From: Fulvia fulva
Taxonomy: Eukaryota; Ascomycota; Dothideomycetes; Mycosphaerellales; Mycosphaerellaceae
Reading direction: 5' to 3'
Length of the DNA: 64,000 nt
NCBI RefSeq assembly: GCF_020509005.1
Contig: NC_063012.1
Coordinates: forward strand, 1,364,001-1,428,000
Numbering within the stretch: position 1 is the first letter of the stretch; each line of letters begins with the position of its first letter. The notes under the pieces are model-generated. The model did not search any database and had not been told where the DNA came from. It saw only the letters and a list, made by a program, of their open reading frames with translations. The translations under genes and the position numbers were made by a program. Shown here in pieces: positions 53,320 through 64,000 of the stretch.

Positions 53320-54961
53320 CTACTTGCCATAGTGCTCATGCACATATCCAGCATCAGAATACAACGCCGGTGCTCCATGGCTACTCTCCTTCAACGAAAT
53401 GCTGTAGCTCGGCGGCGCATTCCTCCTACGTCTCCGTTCGCCCAAAATCACCGACGCAAGGTACGACAACCCCATAATAGCCGCTATCACAGCATATGCT
53501 ACCTTCCCTCCCTGAGATACATCGCCCGCCAAGCGAATTCCTAAACCTCCATTGATAATCCCCAGAACGATCGCAATACGTCCGATGCTGAGATGCCCGT
53601 AGGACCAGGCCGTGCGGGTCTCGTGCTTTTTGAAGAGTTTGTGGTGCAGGAGTCCGGAGAGGGGTTGGATGAGGAGTAGAATGAAGAGCGCGATGCCGAT
53701 TATGGGGTGTGAGTTGCTTGTCAGGTCCATTTCTGTGGCGTAGTAGATCCCGAGGCCGAAGGCGATGATGTAGATCATGTAGCCAAGTAGCTGACAGGCC
53801 GCGTGCACCCAGATCAAGCCCGTGAAGCTAGCGATTCGGATCAGGATGCCGCCGGTGGGGAAGAGGGCGAGGAAGGCAAGCGATGCTAGAACACCGTGGG
53901 CGAGGATGATGTTGTTTGCTTTTTGGTAGTTGCCGCCGAAGGGAACGCCGGCGTTCTTGAAGCTGGCGCTGCTGCTGCTGCCGTTACCGCTGCCGTCACC
54001 GGGCTGTGAGTTGGAAATGGATCCATCTTCGTTGACGCAGGCTTGTGCCTCTTGGCGCTTGTCGTTGTTTGAGCCGCCTCGCCAAGGGGCATTGGTGGGC
54101 CACGAGCCGTAGCCTGAAGGAAAGCAAGATGCCGCCCAGGTAGGACGAGCTGTTGGCCAGGCGGCGGAGAACTCGGTAGGATACGCGGTAGGACAGCCTT
54201 TTGCGTCTGCGTTGGACCCAGTCGCAGTCAACGATGCCAGCGTCGCTGTGGCTGCTGCGGTTCCCGCGCAGGGTGGTAAGGACGTACTTCCGGTACCAGT
54301 ACCAGAGCCAGAGCCAGAGCCAGAGCCTGCCATGAACGGGTTCGCACTATCGCCACCCTTTGCGCTCGCAAGATTCCATGAGAAGGGAGATGCACCATCA
54401 TGCTGGCTAATACTTGCATCCAGATCATCCGTGTTAAGCGCTTCGCCCTTCTTGTATGCGTAAATCCACTGGCTGCTGTCAGAGCTGAAGTCCATGCTCC
54501 CACCGGACCAGCTGTCACAGTTGCTGCACTTGACGTTGGCTGTCATCATACCACCACTCACACCCGTCCCATCCAGAACAGTGATTTGTGCATTGGTATC
54601 ATGTTGTGGCTCGACATGTCCGGTTCCCAGTCTTGGCGAGAGGGTAACGTTCGTGCCATCGGCGTTGGTGTACATTATGAAGATGTTCGAGCCGCTCATC
54701 CTGGAGCCCTGTCCCAGAGATACCCATTGGTAAGTCGTTGGAGCTTTGAGCTGGAAGAAGATGTCGCCAGTTCCAGACGAGGCAGTGGCCTCAGGGATGT
54801 TGAGTTGGAAGCATATATCTGACTCTGGACAAGTCTTTGCCGGCGATTGCGCGGACACGATAGGAACTGTTCAGGTATCAGCATGTGCTCAACGCCAGAT
54901 CTAATAGTACATTGCACATACCCAAGCTCAATGCTGTCAATGCAGCGACGAACGACTTCAT
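53320..54961 (-). CDS. DOMON-cytochrome b561 membrane protein
   Basis: A predicted extracellular haem/sugar-binding DOMON domain fused to a cytochrome b561-type transmembrane domain, a layout used in trans-membrane electron transfer; related to the cytochrome domain of cellobiose dehydrogenase. Two exons, 54961-54922 and 54866-53320, 528 residues. Signal peptide MKSFVAALTALSLVPIVSA. The DOMON region (about 25-190) includes DIFFQLKAPTTYQWVSLGQG and MSGSNIFIMYTNADGTNVTL. A Gly/Ser linker and a Pro/Trp-rich region follow. The membrane part starts ILAHGVLASLAFLALFPTGG with the first haem histidine, then WVHAACQLLGYMIYIIAFGL, HPIIGIALFILLLIQPLSG and GHLSIGRIAIVLGIINGGLG. The electron partner is unknown. 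Confidence 0.9.
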
Positions 54962-55955
54962 ACTTGCTGGACAAGAAGCCAAGAATCTGGGATGAAGCGT
55001 AAGTGCCTTCAAGCAATGATCAAGACAGTAAATCAACCGTGGTGCCAGCCACTAACACCTAGCTGCCGTTACACAGAAGAGGAAGGAGGTCAGGGTGTCA
55101 AACAAAGCGGCGAGAGAGCGGCAGACCTGGACCTGCGTCAAACTATAAGTAAACCTACATTCCGCAGCAGTTCGTGCCACCGCAAGGAACACCGCCGGTT
55201 CACGGTGATTAGTGTATAGATACGATCGCTCAGCCTTCCATGGCTGCCAATATCCGTCCCCAGCCAACCCGTCGTCTTGCGAGAGGTAAGCAGTGGCAGT
55301 ATAGCAGCGTATAGGTAGCGACCGATGTAGCGCGCTCGTGTAAAGTGAGGAGAGCCGAGATTGGAAGTGTGTGCTGCGTCTGGTTCGCGAACGGTTACAC
55401 GAACGCCATGCAGCGCCGAACGCGCGTCCAAAATGTCTGGAGATTGACCGAGCGTGCGATCGGATTAAGGCGATTCGTGGTCGGGACCGGTGTACATACA
55501 GACATCTTCTTTTCTCTGCTGCTGATGGTCGATGGCGTGGAGGTTGGATTGCAGTTGTGCAGATGGAGGTAGGAGTGGTTCGGGTGATCACTTTCACTTA
55601 ATTGGTCAACGTCTTTGGTCTATTTCTGGTTCAAGGCATGCTATTAACACATGGCTGGAGCGATGTTCTTGTGCACATTTACGTTCGAGACCTGGAGTGT
55701 ACCTGTGAAGTGCAGTCTTGTCTGTGCCACAAGTCGAGAAACATGTCCACCATCAATGCGTACTTCATGCTGCAAGTGGTAGTCAAGCTTTCATTCAATT
55801 GCGTTGACCATACTACTGTACTGAAACACATGTCCTTCGCTTTGCTGAGAATGAACGCCACCCTCCTGCAAATGTGCCGACAGACCTTCATGTCGTCAGC
55901 ATATCGCTGATGGACACACAGCCCAGTGTGCGTGTGTGTGTGTCAAAGGATCATT
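54962..55955. other. intergenic region with (GT)n run
   Basis: About 1 kb. A short GT microsatellite lies at 55926-55943, just beyond the Stm1 stop. No supported gene. Confidence 0.5.
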
Positions 55956-57422
55956 CTAGGATCCGCCGAGTGCTGGGAAAGCAGACTGGTCCTGGGCGTT
56001 GAAACCGCCGCGTGGGGCGCCACGGTCACCGCGAGGTGCTACCCTAGAGTCGCCACGGTCACGGTCGCCACGGCCGCGTCCATCTCGTCCACCGCGATCG
56101 CCTCGGAATTCACCCCGGCCACCGCGTCCTCCGCGTCCTCCACGGCCGCCGCCGCGACCACCACGATCACCAGAGTCGGCAGATGCGTAGTACTGGCCGT
56201 CGAGGGTGACACGCTCCTTCTTCTCGCCGATCTCCTTCGCCTTCTTGGCCTTGCCGCCGGTTGCAGCAATGAAGTTCTCCTCCTCTGGGTCACGGGCGAA
56301 TGCCTTGCCTTCTGGGAACTTCTGCGCGGATCCCTCGTTTGGCTTGCGGACGTTCAGACCACCGCCGAGTGCTAAACGCTTCTCGGCTTGTTCGGCAAGG
56401 TACTCGTCGTAGGACTTGGTCTTCTCTTCTGGCTCGGCTGCGGCCTCCTCGCCAACAGTGCCATCTGGTCCGTTGGTAAAGGCTGGGTCCTGGGCGCCAG
56501 TGTCGGGTGTGAAGCCAGCATCGTCCTTGACCTCAGCGTTGGCAATGGCCTCACCGGCCTTCTCGTCGGCCCACTCAGAGTTGCCGTCCTCACCACCCCA
56601 TCCGTGAGCTGCCTGCTTAGCTTGCTCGCTGTGCGTGGTGTTAGTCGAGACCATTGGTCAAGTGAGAGATTGCACATACCCAATGCCAGTGTGGCTGTGA
56701 CGGTCGTCGCGTGGTGCGTTGCGGCCACCTCGACCTCTCGCGCGGCCATCACGTCCACGGCCACGACCCTCGCGGAACTCACCAGCATCTGTAGGCAAGT
56801 TAGAGTTGCTCGAGACAATGTACAGGCTTTGTGTTACATACCCCTAGTGCGGTTGGAGTGACGGTCGTTGCGGAGACCATCGTCACGGCGGTCGGCACGG
56901 TTGTTTCCACCAGCTACAGCATGTTGTCAGCATACATGTCTAATGCCCAATATGTCCTCGCACGGCATTGGTGACATGTGACCAAGTGACACACGTCGTC
57001 CTCCACGCCATACATGTAGTGTGTGCAAACGTACCGACATCGCCTCTGTTCAACGTCTGGTGGCTGCCACCTCGTCCTCCTCCTGCAGGTCTCGGTGTGT
57101 CCTTTGCTGGTCCCTCGGCGCCGGCATTGCGCTTGCCAGTTCGCTGGACAGGCTTGTCGATGACTTTGGTAGGTGGTTCTGGCTCCCTGTTGGGATCGAG
57201 CTCCGGGTCGTTGCCTGAGTTTAGTGTGAGTACGTGCGACCTTCGCTTTTCATCGGACGGGCGTTGTAGAGCATACCCAGGAGCTCGTATGCGTTCTGTT
57301 GCGAGCATATCAGCCATCGAATTCTCCTCTCCGCAGGTTTGCCATTGGTCGCATGACCCCTTGGTCTGCCGTCACGGCGACCGCCAGCGCGTGCAACATA
57401 CCTTGCTTACAATCGCGCTCAT
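55956..57422 (-). CDS. STM1: Stm1-like ribosome-associated RGG protein
   Basis: The fungal Stm1/SERBP1 (HABP4_PAI-RBP1) protein, which binds ribosomes and preserves them in quiescence. Six exons: 57422-57402 (21 nt), 57295-57277 (19 nt), 57214-57035, 56913-56842, 56788-56680 and 56628-55956; 357 residues; all phases close. The N-terminus splices to MSAIVSKNAYELLGNDPELD, as in Stm1. Pro/Lys-rich and Arg/Asp-rich segments follow, then KSYDEYLAEQAEKRLAL and a C-terminal RGG region (about residues 295-340) of repeated GRGG. Two very small 5' exons and five introns are unusual for this window. A start at MVSTNTTHS (56654) lies inside an intron and was rejected. Confidence 0.9.
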
Positions 57423-57994
57423 GTTGTCTACAGTCACGAGCTGGTACGACACATTATGTCCTGCAAAGTGAGACTGTTCGGGTGTGAGGTCGAACAAGCC
57501 AATTCCGCACGAGAAGAATTGGAAGGCGCTTGGCATGGAAGGTGCGTTGCTGTGGGGAAAAGCTGTCGGAGCCTGAGGCATTCGCATTATCGCAGGTCTT
57601 TACACTCTATACATTAACCACCGCCTTGACTCTGCACATTCGCTTCCTCTCATCACAAGTACACGCTGGAGTCATCAGAATCATGAACATGCCGCATTCC
57701 ACGCTGTCTTGCCGAGAGCTTTCAATCATCCTTCCATCACAAAACAAAACTTTCGAGTCCACCTTTTTGAATCCCTGACAACGCCTATGGGTATTGCTGC
57801 CCCTGAGAATGCTCCAACCGTCAGAGTCATTCCTCATACGCCTTCGCTATGCTTCGCCCGAACGCTACAACCAGCCGCTCATTGGCATCCCATCCCATCC
57901 TGACCCGCGGGTCCATCTGCGGTCCTGTTCATCTGTCGGACACATGAGTTTGTGATCCTTCCTGCAAACTCCTAATTTCGTCATGGTCGAATCA
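57423..57994. other. intergenic region
   Basis: 572 bp between two minus-strand genes; Stm1 promoter. Nothing else recognised. Confidence 0.5.
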
Positions 57995-59488
57995 TTACCT
58001 GTGGCCGTGCGGATCGTAAGAGTATGCAGTCGGATAGTGCATCGATGCAGACAGGCCAAACGGATCAGCGTCGAGCATGGGATCACTTGAATCCACATCG
58101 TAGTGTCCATCTTGAGCATTGGGATGGCTCGTTGGCTGCATCATTGACTGCTGTTGGTCATGCTGCACTCCTGGTGGCGCCTCGTAATACGCCCCATGCT
58201 GTTGGCTTTGGGGATGATCAAACTGTGACGGGTAGGTGCCTTGAAGTCCTGGCGATTGAGTGCGATCGACTTCTTCAGGTTCTGTGTCGTCGAGCATCGA
58301 TCGCGAATGTTGTGTATCGTACTCCTGGTCTGCATTCACAAAGTCAACCTAGGATGCACAGTTCTGTTGGAAGGCGAAAGGGAAACTTGCCGAGCTGATC
58401 AAAATGTTTCTGAAATGGGCTAGGGTAGAATGCTGATGCTGCTTGCTGCCCAGCATGGCTACCCGTCGTGGCTGGCAAGGACTGTGTCATGCTACTCTGG
58501 CTCCCAGAAGAGATACTTGACAATCCACTTGTACTGCCCTGGTAGTTTGAGGGCGGCGGTCGCTGCGGTGGCCGCTGTGGTCCTCCAGACTGTTGTTGTG
58601 CTTGGTAAAATGCTTGGTTAGGATGCTGCTGCTGCGGCGGACGACCGAATTTCTGTAAATGCTGTGCTTGTGGCTGAGCGAGTACAGCAGAGGTGGGTGG
58701 GGTCATCCCACCTTGACGCATAGTCATCGGCGACCTCGTCGACAATTGCGAGGGCGATGAGGCGTGTGACGAGGGCGTTGGATGGGCATGGGGCGATGTG
58801 GTGGCAAAGTTGATGTCCTGATTCGATTGACCAGGCGCAAGCTTCGGTAAGTAGTTATGTCCAGATCGCCGAGCCTGCTGTCGTTGCAATGCCGTCCTTT
58901 GCAACTGAGGCTGAGGAGGCACGCTAGGGGCCGGATGCATGAAGCCAGGCCCGAGCACGGGGCTTCCAGTTTTCATCTGAAGTTCGGTTTGCACATCGAT
59001 GCCTGACATAGTCAGTACACAAGCTTACGCGATTGTCAGAATGACCTACCCTTCTCCAGCAGGATCCTCTCGAGTAACGAGTTTTTGTACCGTAGCATGA
59101 GACACTCATCTGCAGCAGTTCGATGGCTTTGCTGGAGACTAGCGAGCGTTTCCTCATTCTGCTTGATGGTTGCCTCCAGCTGCTTGATGTACTCCGTCCG
59201 TCGTTCCCGAAAGGCGGCCTGTGCTTGTCTATTCCTCTGCTTTCTCTCCTCGGACGTTGCGTAGATCTGGCAAAGACATCAGCATCGATCTTACATAGCG
59301 GGCCATGATATGCGTATTACAGGCTTGCGTCCGCCTTTACGTTTCTGGGGTTGCGCGGGTTCCTGGGATGGTTCTGCGTCTGCTTCGCGCTCCGGGGTGG
59401 ATTCGATGGAACTTGGAGTGCCCTCGGCGGCTGGCTCGATCTTGGAAGGCGCTGCCATATCGCCTTCCAGAATATGACTATCTCCCAT
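57995..59488 (-). CDS. bZIP transcription factor, Yap-like
   Basis: A basic leucine-zipper regulator. Four exons: 59488-59321, 59266-59050, 59002-58391 and 58329-57995; 443 residues. The basic region NRQAQAAFRERRTEYIKQLE (about residues 65-84) has the N-x-x-A-Q-x-x-F-R form of Yap/Pap1 factors. The zipper continues to LLERILLEKG. The N-terminus is acidic and Pro/Ser-rich, with a lysine/arginine patch (QKRKGGRKP) that can act as a nuclear signal. The remainder is Gln/Pro/Ser-rich and probably an activation region. The last intron must use a GC donor (GCAAGT at 58390-58385), because only that keeps the Gln-rich C-terminus in frame. No cysteine-rich redox domain is seen. Confidence 0.88.
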
Positions 59489-60056
59489 CTGCAGGTACCC
59501 GGATAGAAGCGCTGCCCAAAGCCAGTTAGAGCTGCAATGAGGCAACGCTAAGATTTGCAGCCAGAGAGACGGGCCAGGCTCTTGGGCTGGGAGAGAAGGC
59601 AATTGGTAATAGGTTTAGCACAAAGAAAGATAACCTTGCAGAGCGAGGACGGTGAGGTAAGAGTTTGGGTAATCTAAACTGGTCAACGAGAAGAGGAGCG
59701 GCGCAGACTGCAGTGCGGTCACGCGGATAGCTGAGGCGCGAGACCGGCCGTCAAGAAGCAGGTGCTAAGAAAATTCTTTCCAGAATCCAGCGTAGCAACT
59801 GCACCCAGCCGTGATTTGCCTTGGCCCACCAGAAATCCCATCGGTGCCTGGCTGTCAGGTATCGTGAGGTTGCAGTCGTCGTCGGCGCCAGAGCCATCGT
59901 TTGATCCCGCTCACCTTCTGCGTCGTCTCCGCACGATGCAGCATCATGATTGCTGGAAACGAGGTAGCAACAAGCTCGCCAGACTCGTGGTAAGCAAGGA
60001 TGGGCCTGATCCTGCTCTCGATATGCCTGCCGATACGTTGCACAAGCGACAGTCTA
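59489..60056. other. upstream region of the bZIP gene
   Basis: About 570 bp between the bZIP start and the TIR element. A frame at 59762-60070 runs into the element and is not supported. Confidence 0.45.
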
Positions 60057-60550
60057 GAACGCTAGCATAAACACCTGATGCACTCGGCTTTCCCGGTCCG
60101 CTGAATCGCGAGTTTTCTAAAAAAAAATTCAGAAAATAAGATATAACTTCGTAGTATAGTTAGCTAGATACGAAGATACAAATTTCTAGAAATATAGAAC
60201 TAATAAGTTATAGATCTATCGATAATTGAAGTTTCGCAATATTAAATACACTATAACTAGTAGGAGTTATAGCTATATATACAAAAGTTTGTCGTAAATT
60301 ATCGACGTCGATAAGCGCTAAGACTTTGCTATTCTTTGCTCTCAGGAAAATAGACTCTTAGTCGTTATATAGTATTTTAAGGCACGTATTCGATAAGGTA
60401 TATATAGGCGAGCATTTTAGTATATATATCAAGTTACTATATATAAGTTAAGCGCTTCGTTATTGCCTAATATACTGTTTTGTTTAAAACGTCGCGGTTT
60501 AACGCGACGATCGAGGAAGCCGAGTGCACTAGGTGTTTATGCTAGCGTTC
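60057..60550. mobile_element. MITE-like element with terminal inverted repeats, AT-rich core
   Basis: Terminal inverted repeats of about 37 bp are visible: GAACGCTAGCATAAACACCT starts the left end (60057) and its inverse complement closes the right end (60550). They continue into GCACTCGGCTT with only two or three differences. TA flanks both ends (60055-60056 and 60551-60552), as in Tc1/mariner-type insertions. The 494-bp body has no transposase and is strikingly AT-rich (about 60120-60480), unlike all surrounding sequence. The AT core resembles RIP decay, which would be expected in a repeated element. Probably non-autonomous. Confidence 0.8.
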
Positions 60551-60552
60551 TA

Positions 60553-61294
60553 GCCAGAGCTGGCATGAGCAGCCAGTAGTGTGGCGCTGATTCTCCAGCA
60601 TCTCCGTTTCTCCGCACGCCTTGTGCTGGAGCAGTAGCAAGGTGCATTGTCATTATTCTTCATCTAAACATCAACAACATGGCATAGTGTGCATAGGCTC
60701 ACGAGATGCTCATTGGTGAGTTCCAGCGTCAAGCAACGTATCCTCATCAATGGTGCGAATCACCTCGAAAACCGCGCGTATCCCGTAACAAGCTCAGTGT
60801 TGGGTTGCTGCAGCAGGGAAGAGAATTGCAATAAGGTATGTCAAGAGCCATCACGAATGGCGCAGCTCATAGGCATAGGCATACTCACAGCGTGACAACA
60901 ATGCCATGGCTAATTGCCACGGGCTGTAAGCAACAGCGATCACACTGATGATACATTTACTCTTGTCCTGCACATTATTTGCCGATGTGCATGACATCTA
61001 TATGTCAGCTTCGCCTGTCGTACATTGAACTGACAAACGTCCAGCTGGAATGATCTAACATACCGGAGTAAGGCACGTTCCGGGACCAGGCAGGAGCCGA
61101 CTCAGGTATGGCATGGTTACTGTCTTTCACCACCAACAGCGACTTCTCTTCGGAATCGATTGACACGGCACCTGCTCCAGCTCTGCTTTCAACACGTATA
61201 GCATGGCAAGCATGGCAAGCATGGCAGGCTATGCAGTCCGTCCAGTTTCAACGAGCATTCTCGATGATTGTAACGTAAATCGAAGCGACTCGCA
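60553..61294. other. upstream region of the arrestin-like gene
   Basis: About 740 bp. Shortly before the ATG, at about 61202-61228, the 9-mer CATGGCAAG repeats three times. No gene recognised. Confidence 0.5.
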
Positions 61295-63847
61295 ATGTCG
61301 AATCGACCACACATCTCGAGACCCATACCTGCTCCATCGACATCTTCGCTTCCGCCTCTTCCCCCGCCTCCGCCTCCACCAGCACCACCTCCGCCAACAG
61401 AGCCAGTGTCACAGCCAGAGTACCAGGCATCGGAGCAGATACCATGGATGGCCACACTTTCCCGGCCTCTGTCCGACATTCGCGAGCTGAGCGAGCCAAG
61501 TCTCATGGACAACAAGATGTATCGAGGAGGCGCAAAGGTCAGGCATGGTCGAACAGAATCTCAACAAGGAAGCTCATCCAAGTGGAATGAACCGCGCAAC
61601 GACTCGCTACAGCGACAGCAATCTCTCAAAGCGATGGTCAAGAAGGTAACGAAGCTATCGCCTGGAGGCCTGCAGCCGCCCGATGGACCATCGTCGTCGT
61701 ATAGCAGCACTCTGGAGCAGTCCAGCCTTTACACTATCCCTCAATCGAGCGTGCCTCGAAGATCATCCTCGCAGACCTACTCGCAGCCGCAACGGCAGCC
61801 CAAATCGATGAACAGAAACCCATCTTTGCAGAAGAAGACTAATGCGCCGGCGCTGGCATCAAATAAGGGGTTTTCGATCCCGAACCATGGAGCTAGCCAG
61901 TCGCCCGTGAAGGAAGCCGGTCTGAGGCTGGACCCTATCACGGCAGATAAAGCGAGGCGCATACCATCACAGACACATGTTCGAAGCCCACATCCGACAG
62001 ATATCCTGGACTTTCCATCATACCGTCACCCGAGGGTCAAGCTGGAGTTGCAGATTTCTGCGCCTGTTTTTGTTGGCGGTGGTAGCGTCGAAGGGTACGT
62101 GAGGGTGATTGTGGATGACAACCAGCAGGTAAAGAAACGGCACTCACTCGGAATTGCTGCTCTCTCTGTGGACTTGCTTGGATTTGAAGAGGTCGACGAC
62201 AGCAGAAGGTCAACATTCCTAGCGCTTGGCACAGAACTCATCGACAGTAATCACCCACCCCCTCCGATTATGGCACAGGCATCCAGTGCGGTGTTCGTGG
62301 CTGACAAGTTTTGGTCGATGCTACCATCCTGCTCGGCTTTACCATTCATGATCAGTCTACCCCTGGACACTGGCAATCCGACATTCCAGTCTAAACATGC
62401 TAGCATCCGCTTTCTATTATCGACGACAGCGCTGATCAAAGATTCAAACAAGCACTATCGAGTCAGGACGTCCCAGGATATCAACGTAATACCGACCTAC
62501 GATCCAGAAAGAGCACTCATGTCACTCCCAAGTCCGCTGACAGCGTCGGATGAAGTCAATATACCACGAAGCGCTGGGGCAGAGAGCGTGAAGCTCACCG
62601 CCGGGCTGCACAGGCAAGTATGGGTCAGTGGGAGCAGCATCTTTGTCGATGTGCACATTGCAAATAAACATCGAAAGCCAATCAAAAGGCTGGAGCTCAC
62701 TCTTGAACGCGACATTCTCAGCTACAGGCACGCTGCACCTGCTGCTTACGGTAGACTGGCCAGCCAAGATCGCATTTTCGATGACAAAGAACGGACAGTT
62801 CTGGCGAGGTCAACCTTCAAGGCCGGCACTGTTGGTTGGCATGGAGTCGAGGCCCATACATCTGATACTAGGACATGCGAACTGGAGCTTCCACGTGGAC
62901 ACGCCAACATTCGATGTGGGAAATACTTTGAAGTGCGCTACTTCTTGAATATCGCAGCATCACTGTCGACTGCTAAGTCGATCTCAGTACAGCTCCCGAT
63001 TGTGCTCATCCACATGAACTCTCTGGATGTTGTGCCGAATTCAGTTGCACAGGTGGCTGCTGCCATAGAGGAGAAGCGAGTCCACCGGAGACTGAGCGGC
63101 TCTAGACCTCGCAAGGATGGCGTACACTCCAGACAGCGGTCGCTATCATCACCAGCTCGAACGACTGACGTTGGACATCAGCACTCGTACGCACAAGGTC
63201 GAGCTTTCGCCGCACCCCGCCAGCAGTCACTGGATAGACAGAAAGAATACCGAGCCGAGATGGATGACATCCGACACGTGCTCGACAAATCACCGCGGAA
63301 GCACCCACCACAGTCCAAGCAAGCTTTCTCCATCAGGAAGATGACAAGTGATCTAAGTCTTCTCTCCCTACGGCTCGCGGAATTGAGTGCCGACACTTTA
63401 GGAGTGTTTGGCGACATTTCTTACCAGACACCTCCTACAAACCGCGGTGGCCACAACTTTGAAGAGGCGCCAGGCCTACGAGATCGATTGAAGCGAATCG
63501 GTAGCCTGGACTCTGTCCGCAGCAAAAAGTCCGCGTTGGCCGAGAGAGCTAAGAGGTTCAATGACCAGAACATCAAACCAAAGCTGGCAATGGCGAATCA
63601 GTCGAATCTTGCACCACATGCGCTTGGCCTCACAACAAGTACTCGACAGGTCAGCTCAGACATGCCTAGCGAGCGCTCCACATCTGCGTTGAGCTTCCGT
63701 GACAAGCTCGATCGTAGTCGATTCGAGTTTCAAGCTGTTCGAAGGAAGGCGAGTGGGAATTTGAAGCAGAGGAGTGTCGAGTGGTTGGAGCAGAAGTTGC
63801 CGAACGGTGGTGGTAGGAGGGATGTCGGGGCTGTGGGATGGATTTGA
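61295..63847 (+). CDS. arrestin-fold protein
   Basis: A single-exon gene of 850 residues with an arrestin-like fold. Fungal arrestin-related proteins often link membrane cargo or receptors to ubiquitin ligases. The N-terminal 230 residues are disordered, starting with a polyproline run (residues about 20-35). The arrestin N-domain begins at about 245 (VKLELQISAPVFVGGGSVEG). The C-domain includes VKLTAGLHRQVWVSGSSIFV, VDVHIANKHRKPIKRLELTL and the strand VRYFLNIAASLSTAKSISVQ, LPIVLIHMNSLDV. The tail (600-850) is Ser/Arg-rich and probably regulated by phosphorylation. I saw no PPxY motif. The window ends 150 bp after the stop. Confidence 0.88.
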   Translation: MSNRPHISRPIPAPSTSSLPPLPPPPPPPAPPPPTEPVSQPEYQASEQIPWMATLSRPLSDIRELSEPSLMDNKMYRGGAKVRHGRTESQQGSSSKWNEPRNDSLQRQQSLKAMVKKVTKLSPGGLQPPDGPSSSYSSTLEQSSLYTIPQSSVPRRSSSQTYSQPQRQPKSMNRNPSLQKKTNAPALASNKGFSIPNHGASQSPVKEAGLRLDPITADKARRIPSQTHVRSPHPTDILDFPSYRHPRVKLELQISAPVFVGGGSVEGYVRVIVDDNQQVKKRHSLGIAALSVDLLGFEEVDDSRRSTFLALGTELIDSNHPPPPIMAQASSAVFVADKFWSMLPSCSALPFMISLPLDTGNPTFQSKHASIRFLLSTTALIKDSNKHYRVRTSQDINVIPTYDPERALMSLPSPLTASDEVNIPRSAGAESVKLTAGLHRQVWVSGSSIFVDVHIANKHRKPIKRLELTLERDILSYRHAAPAAYGRLASQDRIFDDKERTVLARSTFKAGTVGWHGVEAHTSDTRTCELELPRGHANIRCGKYFEVRYFLNIAASLSTAKSISVQLPIVLIHMNSLDVVPNSVAQVAAAIEEKRVHRRLSGSRPRKDGVHSRQRSLSSPARTTDVGHQHSYAQGRAFAAPRQQSLDRQKEYRAEMDDIRHVLDKSPRKHPPQSKQAFSIRKMTSDLSLLSLRLAELSADTLGVFGDISYQTPPTNRGGHNFEEAPGLRDRLKRIGSLDSVRSKKSALAERAKRFNDQNIKPKLAMANQSNLAPHALGLTTSTRQVSSDMPSERSTSALSFRDKLDRSRFEFQAVRRKASGNLKQRSVEWLEQKLPNGGGRRDVGAVGWI

Positions 63848-64000
63848 GGCATGAGTGTTCTGCAGAGATAGTGTTAGCATACACGTCGATCTAGTCGTTG
63901 GATGGAATGATGCTGGTTTTGATGTCTGTTCAGTCAGTCTTCCACCGGCGTAAGGTACCGGTGCGAGGGATGTAAGGGATGAGGGTAGACATGAGCAGCG

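Noticed and set aside
55956..56654. Stm1 starting at the internal MVSTNTTHS ATG
   Set aside because: That ATG lies inside an intron (56679-56629); splicing joins the exons with the Stm1 N-terminus.

Overview
This window is nuclear DNA from a filamentous ascomycete. Introns are short (about 45-75 bp, one of 238 bp) with GT-AG borders and CTAAC/CTGAC-like branch points. Protein families are fungal: a Pom1-type DYRK kinase with a very long disordered N-terminus, a mitochondrial methylcitrate-cycle pair, Stm1, a DOMON/cytochrome b561 protein and DUF4246. The gene mix and protein character suggest a Dothideomycete, probably of the Mycosphaerella group. That placement is inference; no marker gene is present. 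I annotate about 24 protein-coding loci, including two that look disabled and one fragment, on both strands. Exon boundaries were chosen so that reading frames close.

Layout. 1-5.6 kb: ATP5 (OSCP), then a tandem array of four diverged ~90-nt units that look like small RNA genes, epsilon-COP, and a proline-rich orphan. 6-13.5 kb: an archaeal-type YchF-like GTPase divergent from the Pom1-like kinase. 15-16.4 kb: a YKR070W/CECR5-type HAD protein. 16.4-19.3 kb: a gene-poor stretch holding an imperfect inverted repeat. 19.3-23.7 kb: an FAD/NAD(P) oxidoreductase, a five-part (4-exon) ferric reductase and a Met-rich Ctr-like copper-transporter fragment. 24-30 kb: an aldo-keto reductase, the SDH assembly factor Sdh6, an NAD(P)-binding protein and an m-AAA protease.

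31-41.5 kb is the most accessory-looking part: a cysteine-rich secreted protein, a large orphan protein with a CxxC/CxxC region, a DUF4246 gene with a frameshift and a stop, an MFS transporter, and an alcohol dehydrogenase with a frameshift. 42-47.5 kb holds an LMBR1-domain protein and Sec39. 47.7-51.5 kb holds 2-methylisocitrate lyase and 2-methylcitrate synthase, divergent from one 509-bp intergenic region. 51.8-59.5 kb holds EB1, the DOMON-b561 protein, Stm1 and a Yap-like bZIP factor. 60.06-60.55 kb is an AT-rich element with ~37-bp terminal inverted repeats flanked by TA. 61.3-63.8 kb is an arrestin-fold protein.

Functional links. Several genes serve mitochondria: ATP5, Sdh6, the m-AAA protease and the two methylcitrate-cycle enzymes. 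Others serve the early secretory pathway (epsilon-COP, Sec39) or polarity and microtubules (Pom1-like kinase, EB1). The signal most likely to be undescribed is the small-RNA-like array at 2149-3268. Its four units share a closing stem, an invariant internal 9-mer and a T-run, and three have a TATA-like element at a fixed -31.
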